NCBI GenBank assembly: GCA_944384295.1
Contig: CALWSU010000005.1
Span: forward strand, 28,745-92,744
Reading direction: 5' to 3'
Source of the DNA: an uncultured Lachnospiraceae bacterium
GTDB lineage: Bacteria; Bacillota; Clostridia; Lachnospirales; Anaerotignaceae
Length of the DNA stretch: 64,000 nt
Both the position numbers and the translations under genes were made by a program. Shown here piece after piece: positions 17,748 through 26,157 of this stretch. The notes below the pieces were generated by a model. It was not told the origin of the DNA. It saw nothing but the letters and a program-made list of their open reading frames with translations, and made no database searches. Positions within the stretch are counted from its first letter, which is position 1, and every line of letters starts with the position of its first letter.

Positions 17748-19793
17748 TTATCGCAACAAACGAAAACGTCCAATCAAATCATTGAGCAAATGTGCCTGAC
17801 TTGACAATTCTTCACTCGCAGCGGCACTTTCTTGCGCTGTAGCGGAATTGGTCTGTACTACACTTGCAATTTGATCCACCCCAATACTTAACTGATCCAA
17901 TTGTGTTGTCAATTCTTGATAAGATTGTGTGATTTTGCTAATCATAGAAATCGTTGTTGCTGTTTGTGCAGTTGCATTTTCTAATGCGTCTGCTGTCATC
18001 AAAGCAATGTCATGCCCTTCTTTGACTGCATCCACAGATCCTTGTATCAAGTCTGTTGTATTTTTTGCTGCTTCTGCACTTTTTGCTGCCAGATTTCTTA
18101 CTTCATCTGCAACTACGGCAAATCCTTTGCCTGCTGAACCAGCTCTTGCTGCCTCTACTGCCGCATTCAATGCCAAAATATTTGTTTGGAATGCAATATC
18201 TTCAATTGTTTTGATAATTTTAATAATTTCATTTGATTTTTGAGAGATATTATCAATCGCCTGCATCAAGTTTGCCATTTCTTGATTGCTTGTATGGATT
18301 TGTTCTCCCATTTCACTCAAGTTATTTGTTGCCGCTACTGCGGTTTCTTTATTTTCGTCTGCACTCTTAGACAGTTCTTGAATTTGTGCAGATAATTCTT
18401 CTACGCTAGAAGCTTGTTCTGTAGATCCTTGTGCTTGTGATTGAGAACCTTGTGACACCTGATTTGCGCCCTGATCCACCTGATTTGCTGCCTCGCCAAT
18501 GGATAATAATGTTTCAGACATATTACTTTGTATTTCTAACAAAGCTACTTTGACTTTTGAAAATTCACCCGCATAGTCTTGTTGTAATGTAAATACTAAA
18601 TTGCCTTTTCCAATCTCTTGCAATACTTGCGTAATTTCATCAATATATACAATATATACTTTCAGGCGTGCCACAATATTTTGTATATCTTGCGCCAGCA
18701 TAGCAATTTCATCTGTACCTTGTATCTCTACTTCCACATCTAAATAGCCATCAGCCAACTGTTTTGCGGAGGTTGCCAAACGTTTTAAATTTCTTGTAAT
18801 TCTTAATGCAATGATAAATATAATGATATTCAACAGTATAATACAACCCACGAAAAATCCAATTGTAATATTGCGTGTCTGTGCAATGGGTTGTGTATAT
18901 TCTTGTGCAGGCAAAAGTCCCAAGATTACATAGTCTAAGGAATCAATTGCTATCGTAGTACCATAATAAGAAGTATCTCCACGTGTATACGACATTTGTT
19001 CTACAGACTCATCATTTAATAATGCTTGTTTGATATTATCGGAATATGGAATATCTGCAACATTTTGCAAAATCAATTCTTCACTTGGATGGTACAAAAC
19101 GTTTTTGTCAGAATCAAATACTGTCACATAACCTGTTTGACCTATGGTAATCTGAGATACTGACTCGATAAGATTTGTCAAAGTAATATCTACCATAACA
19201 ACGCCCAATGTTTTACCATTTTCCACAACAGGTGTTGCAACTGTTACCACCAATTCATTGGTATTGACATCGACATAAGCGCCAGTTGCAATGGTTTTTT
19301 GTTCTTGCACTGCACGGCTGTACCATGGTCTGGATACGACATCATATCCTGGTAACTTCAAAAAATCCCCATTGGATTGAACAACCTGTTCCGCTGCTGC
19401 ACTTGCCACACACATATTTAGAATATCTTCCGGCTGTGTTTGTTGTATCCCTTGTAATTCTTTTTTCAAGTTTATTTGCTGTTCTGACCCCTCAAATGTG
19501 GTTGGGTCCCAATTTTTTAATGCAGCAATGACTTGTGGGGAAGCTGCTTCCGTTTCTACCACACCAAAAAACTTCTGGAAAAATTGTTCCACTTGCGCAG
19601 CACTGCGTGCCGTTTCTGATGACAAGTAGTCATTTTCCATATTTGTTACCATAGAAGAAACTTGTGCATTTAATGCAATACCCACAATCACCAAAATCAC
19701 TACCAAGGGTCCCAAAATACCAATTAACATTTTGGGCAAAACGCCAAATTTCACGTCAAGCTTATGTAATTTTCTCGTACCTTGTTGTTTCAT
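17748..19793 (-). CDS. Methyl-accepting chemotaxis protein 3
   Basis: Transmembrane chemoreceptor, 681 residues, first of the three tandem paralogues in transcription order. It has a membrane helix (about 22-42), a double-Cache sensor ([48 protein letters not shown]), a second helix, a HAMP ([19 protein letters not shown]) and the cytoplasmic rod with [40 protein letters not shown]. It starts at ATG 19793 behind GGAGGTCGAGGACT. The start codon overlaps the stop of a 48-codon upstream ORF (ATGA). It has a long leader of about 190 nt from the nearest promoter. Confidence 0.95.
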   Translation of the reverse strand: MKQQGTRKLHKLDVKFGVLPKMLIGILGPLVVILVIVGIALNAQVSSMVTNMENDYLSSETARSAAQVEQFFQKFFGVVETEAASPQVIAALKNWDPTTFEGSEQQINLKKELQGIQQTQPEDILNMCVASAAAEQVVQSNGDFLKLPGYDVVSRPWYSRAVQEQKTIATGAYVDVNTNELVVTVATPVVENGKTLGVVMVDITLTNLIESVSQITIGQTGYVTVFDSDKNVLYHPSEELILQNVADIPYSDNIKQALLNDESVEQMSYTRGDTSYYGTTIAIDSLDYVILGLLPAQEYTQPIAQTRNITIGFFVGCIILLNIIIFIIALRITRNLKRLATSAKQLADGYLDVEVEIQGTDEIAMLAQDIQNIVARLKVYIVYIDEITQVLQEIGKGNLVFTLQQDYAGEFSKVKVALLEIQSNMSETLLSIGEAANQVDQGANQVSQGSQSQAQGSTEQASSVEELSAQIQELSKSADENKETAVAATNNLSEMGEQIHTSNQEMANLMQAIDNISQKSNEIIKIIKTIEDIAFQTNILALNAAVEAARAGSAGKGFAVVADEVRNLAAKSAEAAKNTTDLIQGSVDAVKEGHDIALMTADALENATAQTATTISMISKITQSYQELTTQLDQLSIGVDQIASVVQTNSATAQESAAASEELSSQAHLLNDLIGRFRLLR

Positions 19794-19936
19794 AGTCCTC
19801 GACCTCCACACACCTTCGAAAATATCCTAAAATTGAAACGCCCCCTACAGCTGTAAAGAATTGATTCCATATATGCAAATATGCATATATATTTCCTGTT
19901 TACCATACCTATATTCTTATGGTATCGCAGATTCAA
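19790..19936 (-). CDS. Possible upstream ORF coupled to chemoreceptor 3
   Basis: 48-codon frame starting at TTG 19936, five bases after a perfect AAGGAGG, and ending in the TGA that overlaps the receptor ATG. The predicted peptide is basic and Tyr/Arg/Ile-rich (start [13 protein letters not shown]) and has no family. Codon use (many ATA and AGG) is unlike the neighbouring genes. It may be a leader peptide that couples translation, or a chance frame in a structured leader. Confidence 0.3.
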   Translation of the reverse strand: MNLRYHKNIGMVNRKYICIFAYMESILYSCRGRFNFRIFSKVCGGRGL

Positions 19937-19989
19937 AAAAACCTCCTTCCAACAAACAATGCTTTCTTTTGCATTTCTATTATACTGAT

Positions 19990-20018
19990 ATTATAGTCTT
20001 CTTGTATAAATAAAGCAA
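19990..20018 (-). promoter_or_regulatory. Promoter of chemoreceptor gene 3
   Basis: TTGCTT (20013-20018), 17-bp spacer, TATAAT (19990-19995). A second TATAAT occurs nearer the gene. The leader to the ATG is about 190 nt and contains the AAGGAGG-TTG upstream ORF and palindromic AT-rich hairpins. Confidence 0.5.
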
Positions 20019-20142
20019 TACATATTACATTTGTATATATAAGAATTCTCTGCAAAAGAATAGCAATGTCAAAATATACAAAAAGCAACCTCAATTAGCA
20101 ACGATGTATTTTATGAAACTTTATGAAACAAACATAAATAAT

Positions 20143-20187
20143 AATTCCTCTGGATATAATTTTTCATAGTTCCAGAGGAATTTATTT
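20143..20187. terminator. Terminator of the spore-protein gene
   Basis: AATTCCTCTGGA pairs with TCCAGAGGAATT around a loop of about 16 nt, 9 bp past the stop at 20196. Confidence 0.8.
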
Positions 20188-20195
20188 CAACAATT

Positions 20196-20396
20196 TTATT
20201 TATTTTTCTGCTGCTTCTCATTTTGCTTTGCATCACGTTTTCTTTTTCCCATAATCCCTCCGATTCTTCCACTTTCTTTGGAGGTCAAGTTTTTCCAGCC
20301 ACCCATTTCGATTTTTTCCCAAAGCCCTAGTTCCTGGGCAATTTCACATTTCATTTTTAAATCGGCTTTTTGTTCTGGTGTCAATTCTTTTTTCAA
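20196..20396 (-). CDS. Small acid-soluble spore protein, alpha/beta type
   Basis: DNA-binding spore-core protein, 66 residues. The conserved blocks are KCEIAQELGLWEKI, where the Glu-Ile bond is the normal germination-protease cleavage point, GGWKNLTSKESGRIGGIMGKRKRDA, and a Lys-rich tail. This is the minor clostridial alpha/beta SASP pattern (ELG...GGW..LT..E.GRIGG). I choose TTG 20396 behind AAGGGGAGTTTCGG. A longer frame to 20435 has no ribosome site. It is monocistronic with its own terminator. Forespore expression under sigma G is expected from the family, but no sigma G promoter was confidently located. Confidence 0.85.
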   Translation of the reverse strand: MKKELTPEQKADLKMKCEIAQELGLWEKIEMGGWKNLTSKESGRIGGIMGKRKRDAKQNEKQQKNK

Positions 20397-20497
20397 CCGA
20401 AACTCCCCTTTATTTTTTATTTTTGCACATTGCAACCCTCTATATTTGGTATTTTATATTATTGTGAAATTTTTTTTGAAAATTATTCAGGAAAGGT

Positions 20498-20526
20498 TTG
20501 ACAGAATCCACTTCTGATGATAGACT
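20498..20526 (+). promoter_or_regulatory. Promoter of the lysine biosynthesis operon
   Basis: Near-consensus sigma A promoter: TTGACA (20498-20503), 17-bp spacer, TAGACT (20521-20526), placing the start of transcription about 20 nt before the lysine riboswitch. Confidence 0.8.
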
Positions 20527-20548
20527 AACTTCATAAATACATATTGCC

Positions 20549-20718
20549 ATCGTAGAGGTGCATTTTTCAAGAGTACATATGTCAATATCATAAGGGATAC
20601 ATGCGGCATATGGAAAGGGGAACGTGCCGAAGAAAAAGATTGCCTTATCTCTCTTTTTCTGGTTGTGCGGTTAAGAGCCGTATAACTGTCATTGGAAAAT
20701 TCCAATGGAGCGCTACAA
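20549..20718 (+). ncRNA. Lysine riboswitch (L box)
   Basis: Leader RNA that binds lysine and stops expression of asd-dapA-dapB. The conserved lysine-aptamer segments appear in order: GTAGAGGTGC (P1 and the AGAGGTGC box), AAGAGTA, AAAGGGGAACGTGCCGAAG, TCTGGTTG, ACTGTCATTGG and the closing GGAGCGCTAC. P1 is formed by GTAG with CTAC. It is followed by an intrinsic terminator, so control is by transcription attenuation. Confidence 0.92.
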
Positions 20719-20731
20719 AAATTTTGTTCCA

Positions 20732-20787
20732 CAGCATACAAAGATTGGGTTGTGGTATTTGTCGGCGCGGGTCGGCTTTTTTTGTTT
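20732..20787 (+). terminator. Riboswitch-controlled terminator
   Basis: GTCGGC-gcgg-GTCGGC (20761-20776, six pairs including G-U) followed by seven T. The preceding CCACAGC/GTTGTGG helix is probably part of the expression platform. Confidence 0.7.
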
Positions 20788-20843
20788 CTATGTATTTTCA
20801 TAACAGATCAAACATATTTTCTAGGAAGGTAGGTATCACGCAA

Positions 20844-21839
20844 ATGAAAAAAATCAATCTTGCCGTTGTGGGCGCAACTGGTATGGTCGGCAGAACCTTT
20901 TTAAAAGTATTGGAAGAAAGACAACTGCCTATTGAAAATTTTTATGTTATGGCTTCCAGCCGTTCTGCTGGTTCTACACTGACATTCAATGGCAAAGAAT
21001 ATGTAGTAGAAGAATTGACAGAACATTCTTTTGACAAACCGATTGACATTGCATTGTTCTCCGCTGGTGGCGGCACTAGTGAAAAATTTGCACCCATCGC
21101 AGCAGCACATGGCTGTATCGTAATTGACAATAGCTCTCAATGGCGTATGGACCCAGAAGTTCCTTTGGTTGTGCCAGAAGTAAATCCAGAAGACATTGCA
21201 TGGCATAAAAATATTATTGCAAATCCTAACTGCTCCACCATTCAGGCAATGGTAGCACTCAAACCATTAGATGACAAATATAAAATCAAACGCGTGGTAT
21301 ATTCTACATATCAGGCAGTATCCGGCGCAGGTTTGGCGGGCTGGAAAGATTTGGAAAATGGCTTAAAAGGGGAAGCTCCTAAAAAATTCCCTCACCCTAT
21401 CGCCAATAACTGCTTGCCACACATTGACGTATTTTTAGACAATGGCTATACAAAAGAAGAAATGAAAATGGTAAACGAAACCAGAAAAATACTGCATAAT
21501 GACCAAATGCGTGTAACCGCAACCACAGTACGTGTACCTGTTTTCGATTGCCACAGTGAATCTATCAATATTGAATTTGAAAAACCTTTTGAAATGGACG
21601 AATTATTAGAAACACTCAAAAATGCACCTGGTGTTGTGTTGCAAAATAATTCCGCTGAAAACGAATATCCTCTGGCTGTTGACGCTGCTGGACATGATGA
21701 AGTATTTATCGGACGTGTACGCCGTGACGAAAGTGTTGAAAGTGGTGTCAATATCTGGGTTGTTGCAGACAATATCAGAAAAGGGGCAGCAACCAATGCT
21801 GTACAAATCGCAGAAGAAATTATCAAAAATATGCAGTAA
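20844..21839 (+). CDS. asd: Aspartate-semialdehyde dehydrogenase
   Basis: NADPH-dependent reduction of aspartyl phosphate to aspartate semialdehyde, the branch point to lysine, threonine and methionine. 331 residues: Rossmann start INLAVVGATGMVGRTFLKVL, SAGGGTSEKFAP, catalytic Cys in IANPNCSTIQA, and the substrate-binding Arg/His region near VRVPVFDCHSESINIE. It starts at ATG 20844 after AGGAAGGTAGG. A longer frame to 20601 runs through the riboswitch and is not coding. It is first gene of the lysine-regulated operon, 33 bp before dapA. Confidence 0.95.
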   Translation: MKKINLAVVGATGMVGRTFLKVLEERQLPIENFYVMASSRSAGSTLTFNGKEYVVEELTEHSFDKPIDIALFSAGGGTSEKFAPIAAAHGCIVIDNSSQWRMDPEVPLVVPEVNPEDIAWHKNIIANPNCSTIQAMVALKPLDDKYKIKRVVYSTYQAVSGAGLAGWKDLENGLKGEAPKKFPHPIANNCLPHIDVFLDNGYTKEEMKMVNETRKILHNDQMRVTATTVRVPVFDCHSESINIEFEKPFEMDELLETLKNAPGVVLQNNSAENEYPLAVDAAGHDEVFIGRVRRDESVESGVNIWVVADNIRKGAATNAVQIAEEIIKNMQ

Positions 21840-21872
21840 GCAAATATCCATAAATGATGAGGAGGTTATGTT

Positions 21873-22754
21873 ATGTCTATTTTCACAGGCGCAGGTGTTG
21901 CGTTAGTAACACCCACATATGCTGACGGCAGCGTAAACTTTGACAAACTGAAAGAATTGATTGAGTTCCAAATCGCAAACAGCACAGATGCACTGATTAT
22001 CTGTGGTACCACTGGGGAAGCTTCAACATTATCTGATGAAGTGCAGATTGAATGTGTACGTTTCTCCAAAGAAGTTGCAAATGGTCGTGTACCTGTGATT
22101 GCAGGTGCAGGCAGCAATGACACCGCACATTGTATTGCTTTGGCACAGGGCTGTGAAAAAGCTGGTGCAGATGCTGTATTGTTGGTAACACCCTACTATA
22201 ACAAAGCAACACAAAAAGGTCTGATTTTACATTATACCGCCGTTGCAAACAGCATCGAAATTCCAGTGATACTGTATAATGTACCTGGACGTACTGGCTG
22301 CAATCTTGCACCTAAGACTGTATACGAACTGTCTAAAGTAAAAAATATTGTTGCAGTGAAAGAAGCAAGCGGCAATTTCTCACAAATTGCAGAAATCGCT
22401 GCATTATGTGGTGATGATTTCGATATTTACAGCGGCAACGACGACCAAATCGTTCCCATGTTGGCATTGGGCGCAAAAGGCGTTATCTCTGTTTTGTCTA
22501 ATGTTGCACCCAAAAACACACATGATATGGTTGCAAAATTCATGCAAGGCGATGTTGCAGGCGCTGCAAAATTGCAGTTAGAAGCAATCGAATTGATTAA
22601 TGCTTTATTCTGTGAAGTGAATCCAATCCCTGTAAAAACAGCACTGAACTTAATGGGCTATGAAGTAGGTCCTTGCCGTTTGCCACTTTGTGATATGGAA
22701 GAAAAAAATCTGGAAACTTTGAAAACAGCAATGCAGCATTACGGCTTATTATAA
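21873..22754 (+). CDS. dapA: 4-hydroxy-tetrahydrodipicolinate synthase
   Basis: Condenses pyruvate with aspartate semialdehyde in the diaminopimelate/lysine pathway. 293 residues forming a TIM barrel: GTTGEASTLS (pyruvate-site Thr-Thr), YYNKATQKG, YNVPGRTGCNL (Tyr and Arg of the proton relay), Schiff-base Lys in VAVKEASGN, and the Gly-rich DIYSGNDDQ. It starts at ATG 21873 behind GAGGAGGTTATGTT. It is the middle gene of the asd-dapA-dapB operon. Diaminopimelate and dipicolinate supply (spore core) make it important in a spore former. Confidence 0.97.
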   Translation: MSIFTGAGVALVTPTYADGSVNFDKLKELIEFQIANSTDALIICGTTGEASTLSDEVQIECVRFSKEVANGRVPVIAGAGSNDTAHCIALAQGCEKAGADAVLLVTPYYNKATQKGLILHYTAVANSIEIPVILYNVPGRTGCNLAPKTVYELSKVKNIVAVKEASGNFSQIAEIAALCGDDFDIYSGNDDQIVPMLALGAKGVISVLSNVAPKNTHDMVAKFMQGDVAGAAKLQLEAIELINALFCEVNPIPVKTALNLMGYEVGPCRLPLCDMEEKNLETLKTAMQHYGLL

Positions 22755-22795
22755 TGTGTTTTATCATGCATTGATTGCTCCAATTTTTCAAGTAT

Positions 22796-22825
22796 ATGGC
22801 GTTCTCAAACCACGAGAACGCCATT
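22796..22825. other. Hairpin in the dapA-dapB spacer
   Basis: ATGGCGTTCTC-aaacca-cGAGAACGCCAT is a near-perfect 11-bp stem with no U-tract on either strand. It lies within a 131-bp gap in an otherwise tight operon, so it could be an RNA-processing or stability element and not a terminator. Confidence 0.6.
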
Positions 22826-22885
22826 CATATAAGCGAATATAGAAAAATATAAGAAACAATAAAAACAAAAGGAGGTCTTTGGACT

Positions 22886-23638
22886 ATGACAAATATCATC
22901 ATGCACGGCTGCGGCGGAAAAATGGGTCGTGTGATTGCAGAACTCGTGCAAAATGACGCAGATTGTAAGATTGTAGCAGGGATTGACCCTACCACACCTG
23001 CGATGGATTTCCCTGTATTTGCTTCTGTGCAGGAATGCAATGTACCTGCTGATGTTATCATTGATTTTTCCACTGCTACCGCAGTAGATGCTTTATTAGA
23101 TTTTGCAAAAGAAAAACAAATTCCTGTTGTTGTTTGCACAACTGCTTTATCTGATGCAACACAATCCAAATTAGAAGAAACCGCAAAACAAGTTGCTGTA
23201 TTAAAATCCGCCAATATGTCCATTGGTATCAATCTGCTTTTAGACTTGGTAGCACGTGCCGCACAAATTTTATATGATGCCAATTTTGATATTGAAGTTG
23301 TCGAAAAACACCACAATCAAAAAATTGATGCGCCTAGTGGTACTGCTATGGCATTGGCAGATGCCATCAATGCTGCTATGGACGAAAAATTTCATTATGT
23401 ATATGACCGTTCTCAAAAAAGAGAAAAACGGGAACGTACCGAAATCGGAATGCATGCGATTCGCGGCGGAAATATTGTAGGTGAACATGATGTGATTTTT
23501 GCTGGACGTGATGAAGTCATCACTCTCAGCCATCATGCTTCTAGTCGTGAGGTTTTTGCTGTGGGTGCCTTGAAGGCTGCAAAATTCCTTGCTGGAAAAT
23601 CTGCTGGTCTATACAGCATGAAAGAAGTACTTTCCTAA
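22886..23638 (+). CDS. dapB: 4-hydroxy-tetrahydrodipicolinate reductase
   Basis: NAD(P)H-dependent second step of the diaminopimelate pathway, 250 residues. The N-terminal nucleotide-binding motif MHGCGGKMGRVI, DVIIDFSTATAV, VVCTTALS, then the substrate-binding and catalytic block EVVEKHHNQKIDAPSGTA with its catalytic His and Lys, and the C-terminal GEHDVIFAGRDEVI, are all intact. It starts at ATG 22886 behind AAAGGAGGTCTTTGGACT. It is the last gene of the operon, followed by a strong terminator. Confidence 0.96.
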   Translation: MTNIIMHGCGGKMGRVIAELVQNDADCKIVAGIDPTTPAMDFPVFASVQECNVPADVIIDFSTATAVDALLDFAKEKQIPVVVCTTALSDATQSKLEETAKQVAVLKSANMSIGINLLLDLVARAAQILYDANFDIEVVEKHHNQKIDAPSGTAMALADAINAAMDEKFHYVYDRSQKREKRERTEIGMHAIRGGNIVGEHDVIFAGRDEVITLSHHASSREVFAVGALKAAKFLAGKSAGLYSMKEVLS

Positions 23639-23668
23639 TACAATAAAAATATTTAAATATGGAAATAT

Positions 23669-23720
23669 AAAAAACACGTCTTGCCACAAGTTGGAAAACT
23701 TTGCAAGACGTATTTTTTTG
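23669..23720. terminator. Bidirectional terminator between dapB and the SUFU-domain gene
   Basis: ACGTCTTGC pairs with GCAAGACGT around a loop of about 18 nt. A-run on the left, seven T on the right. Confidence 0.82.
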
Positions 23721-23733
23721 ATTGATGCTTGTA

Positions 23734-24471
23734 TTACACTTCTTTCTCTTGTTCTGGCAAACATACATTCGGGCGATCTGGAAAGAGTATCATACCAAAA
23801 CCATTGATTCCTGCCATTTTTTGCAGCAATGCTTCTCCGCCCTCTTTTTGTTTAAAAATCATTTCTTCTTTGTACAATGGCAATAATGCATATAGATTAA
23901 TCAGTGTGCCATCTTTTGTATGAAACATACTAATATTTTCATGCAATGCAGACAGCATCACACCGCATAAAGCCGTGCTTTTTTCATCATAAGACACATA
24001 ACGGTCCGAATTTGGAATGGTATGTCCCCACCCCAGCCAACTTTGATATTCATGTGGAAATCGAGCCAAATATTGCAATAAGTCCACCGGCCACCATAAT
24101 GTATTGTCATAAGAATTTCCATCTGCTGGTTCCGTCAAATTCCATTCTGCTGGAAGCAGAGTAATCAGTTCCGCACGTTCCAACATTTGATAATCTGGAT
24201 AAAATTCTTCCGGCAACTGCATCGGCAATGCACTCATACCAACTGTATACAACACATGAAAGTCTTGTTTTGTTGGTGCTTCTAAAATATGAATATCCAC
24301 TTGCAAAAAATCATTTCTTTTATCAAATAAAATACGTTCTGTACGATTGGGAAAACAACGCTGCATATGTTTTTGTATTTCTTGTCCATATGGTGTAGTA
24401 TGTACAGGACGTTTTTTCCCGGTTTGTTTTGGCTCTTTATGATAGAGCGTTTGTTTATTTTGTTCTTCCAT
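23734..24471 (-). CDS. Suppressor-of-fused domain protein
   Basis: Cytoplasmic protein of 245 residues with a bacterial SUFU domain: VDIHILEAPTKQDFHVLYTVGMSALPM, the LPAEWNL and WWPVDLLQYLARFPHEYQSWLGWGHTIPN blocks. The first 30 residues are Lys/Gln-rich and variable. In bacteria the domain often appears as an immunity protein for polymorphic toxins, but no toxin gene is adjacent and many free-standing copies have no known role. ATG 24471 behind GAGGGGTTGGCA is preferred over a TTG two codons upstream. The region before the gene contains ATTCTATC-type short repeats. Confidence 0.82.
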   Translation of the reverse strand: MEEQNKQTLYHKEPKQTGKKRPVHTTPYGQEIQKHMQRCFPNRTERILFDKRNDFLQVDIHILEAPTKQDFHVLYTVGMSALPMQLPEEFYPDYQMLERAELITLLPAEWNLTEPADGNSYDNTLWWPVDLLQYLARFPHEYQSWLGWGHTIPNSDRYVSYDEKSTALCGVMLSALHENISMFHTKDGTLINLYALLPLYKEEMIFKQKEGGEALLQKMAGINGFGMILFPDRPNVCLPEQEKEV

Positions 24472-24485
24472 TGCCAACCCCTCAC

Positions 24486-24518
24486 GATTCTATCATTCTA
24501 TCATTTTATCATTCTATG
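24486..24518. repeat. Short imperfect tandem repeat ATTCTATC
   Basis: Four imperfect copies of ATTCTATC/ATTTTATC in the spacer between ftsY and the SUFU-domain gene. It looks like slippage expansion, and no function is evident. Confidence 0.6.
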
Positions 24519-24522
24519 CAAA

Positions 24523-26139
24523 TTACAAATTTGTTTCTCCGCCAAACAATGCCTTTGCAAAATCTGCAGCATCGAATTTCTGTAAATCTTCCATGCTTTC
24601 CCCTACCCCAATATAACGTACTGGGATTTTCAGTTCGCTCTTAATTGCAACGACAATACCACCTTTTGCAGTACCGTCCAATTTGGTCAAAATAATGCCT
24701 GTAATATCTGCAACTTCCATAAAAACTTTTGCCTGCTGCAATGCGTTTTGTCCTGTGGTAGCATCTAATACCAAATAGGTTTCTTTGTGTGCAGTTGGAT
24801 ATTCTCGTTCTATGACTTTGGAAATCTTGCGCAATTCTTCCATTAAATTTTTCTTATTGTGTAATCTGCCTGCGGTATCACAAATTAAGAGATCTGTTTT
24901 GCGATTGCGTGCTGCATGCACCGCATCATAGACAACTGCGGCAGGGTCTGCATTTTCTTCGTGTTTGATTACCTCAATACCAGCGCGTTCGCCCCATACT
25001 TCCAATTGGTCAATCGCAGCTGCACGGAATGTATCCGCCGCTGCCAATAAAACGGTCTTTCCTTCCTGCTTAAAATTATGTGCCAATTTCCCTATGGTTG
25101 TTGTTTTCCCAACGCCATTGACACCAATGACAAGCATGACTGTAGGAGAAGGCAAATGTTCCGCTTCTTCCACACCATCTTGTAAAATGGCTGTAATCTC
25201 ATCAATCAGCATACCTTTGATTTGTGCAGGGTCTGTCGTACGTTCGCGTTTGACTCTTTGGCGCAGATTTTCCACAATATCCATGGTAGTTTGTACCCCC
25301 ATATCTGCCATAATCAAAGCTTCTTCCAGTTCCTCAAACAAATCTTCATCAATCTTTGTAAAGCTGCCCAAAACGGCATCAACACCGCCTAATATATTTT
25401 GTCTTGTTTTTTGCAGTCCCTCTTTCAGACGTGCAAATAAACCTTTCTTCGGTTTTTCCTCTTTGATTGCTGCGTCTGCTTGTTCTACAGATTCTATGGT
25501 TTCTGTTGCTTCTACCACTTCTTGCGGTTGTTCTATTTCTGGCGTTTCTATTGTTTTCTGTGGTTGTTCTGTTTCTTTTTCTGCCTGCTCTGTTTCTGTC
25601 ACAGTTTGCAATTCTTCTTGATTTGTGGTCTGTTCAGATACTGCGACATTGTTATTTTTTTGTACCTGCATGGCTTCTTCGATTTGCTCCGCCACAAAAT
25701 CTGCCGCTTCTTCTACAAAGTCTTTGCCTTCTGATTCCTGTTTTGCTTCATATACTGTACCATCTGCGGCTTCTATTTCTATCTGTACATTTTCTTCTGA
25801 TTCCTTTTGCTCTTGTGGTTCTTCTGCATGTATTTTGGCATCTTGCAATATCTGTGCAAATGATGTTGTTTGTGCTGTTTGGTCGGTTTCTTCTTGATAT
25901 AATGTACCGCCCGCTTTTTCGTGAAATTCAATCACTTCCTCATCCATCACTTCATGTACTGCCTGATTGATGGCTGTTGTCGTCTGTAATTGTTCATCTA
26001 CCTGCAAAACAATTTCATCTTGTGTATCTGCCTCATCCACAGAAAAACCTTCTGCTTGGAGTGTTTCACTTTGTTTTTCTTCCTGCTGTTTTGGCAGTTC
26101 TTCTTTGTTTTTTTTCTTAAAAAAATCGAATAATCCCAT
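24523..26139 (-). CDS. ftsY: Signal recognition particle receptor FtsY
   Basis: SRP-receptor GTPase that docks ribosome-nascent chains at the membrane. 538 residues: an N-terminal MGLFDFFKKKNKEE tag, a long Glu/Gln/Thr-rich acidic region (to about 235) as in other FtsY proteins but larger than in Bacillus (about 329 residues in total), then the NG domain with GVNGVGKTTTIGKL (P loop), DTFRAAAIDQL, DTAGRLHNKKNLM and TKLDGTAKGG. It starts at ATG 26139, 18 bp after smc, the usual smc-ftsY order. The repeats in the acidic region are compositionally simple. Confidence 0.97.
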   Translation of the reverse strand: MGLFDFFKKKNKEELPKQQEEKQSETLQAEGFSVDEADTQDEIVLQVDEQLQTTTAINQAVHEVMDEEVIEFHEKAGGTLYQEETDQTAQTTSFAQILQDAKIHAEEPQEQKESEENVQIEIEAADGTVYEAKQESEGKDFVEEAADFVAEQIEEAMQVQKNNNVAVSEQTTNQEELQTVTETEQAEKETEQPQKTIETPEIEQPQEVVEATETIESVEQADAAIKEEKPKKGLFARLKEGLQKTRQNILGGVDAVLGSFTKIDEDLFEELEEALIMADMGVQTTMDIVENLRQRVKRERTTDPAQIKGMLIDEITAILQDGVEEAEHLPSPTVMLVIGVNGVGKTTTIGKLAHNFKQEGKTVLLAAADTFRAAAIDQLEVWGERAGIEVIKHEENADPAAVVYDAVHAARNRKTDLLICDTAGRLHNKKNLMEELRKISKVIEREYPTAHKETYLVLDATTGQNALQQAKVFMEVADITGIILTKLDGTAKGGIVVAIKSELKIPVRYIGVGESMEDLQKFDAADFAKALFGGETNL

Positions 26140-26157
26140 TTTTACACCTCATATTTT

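Noticed and set aside
22825..23316. Minus-strand 163-codon frame antisense to dapB
   Set aside because: Mirror of the conserved dapB gene without its own signals.
24965..25970. Several long plus-strand frames antisense to ftsY
   Set aside because: They arise from the low-complexity acidic region of ftsY read backwards; Ser/Ala/Cys- and Leu/Phe-rich with no family.
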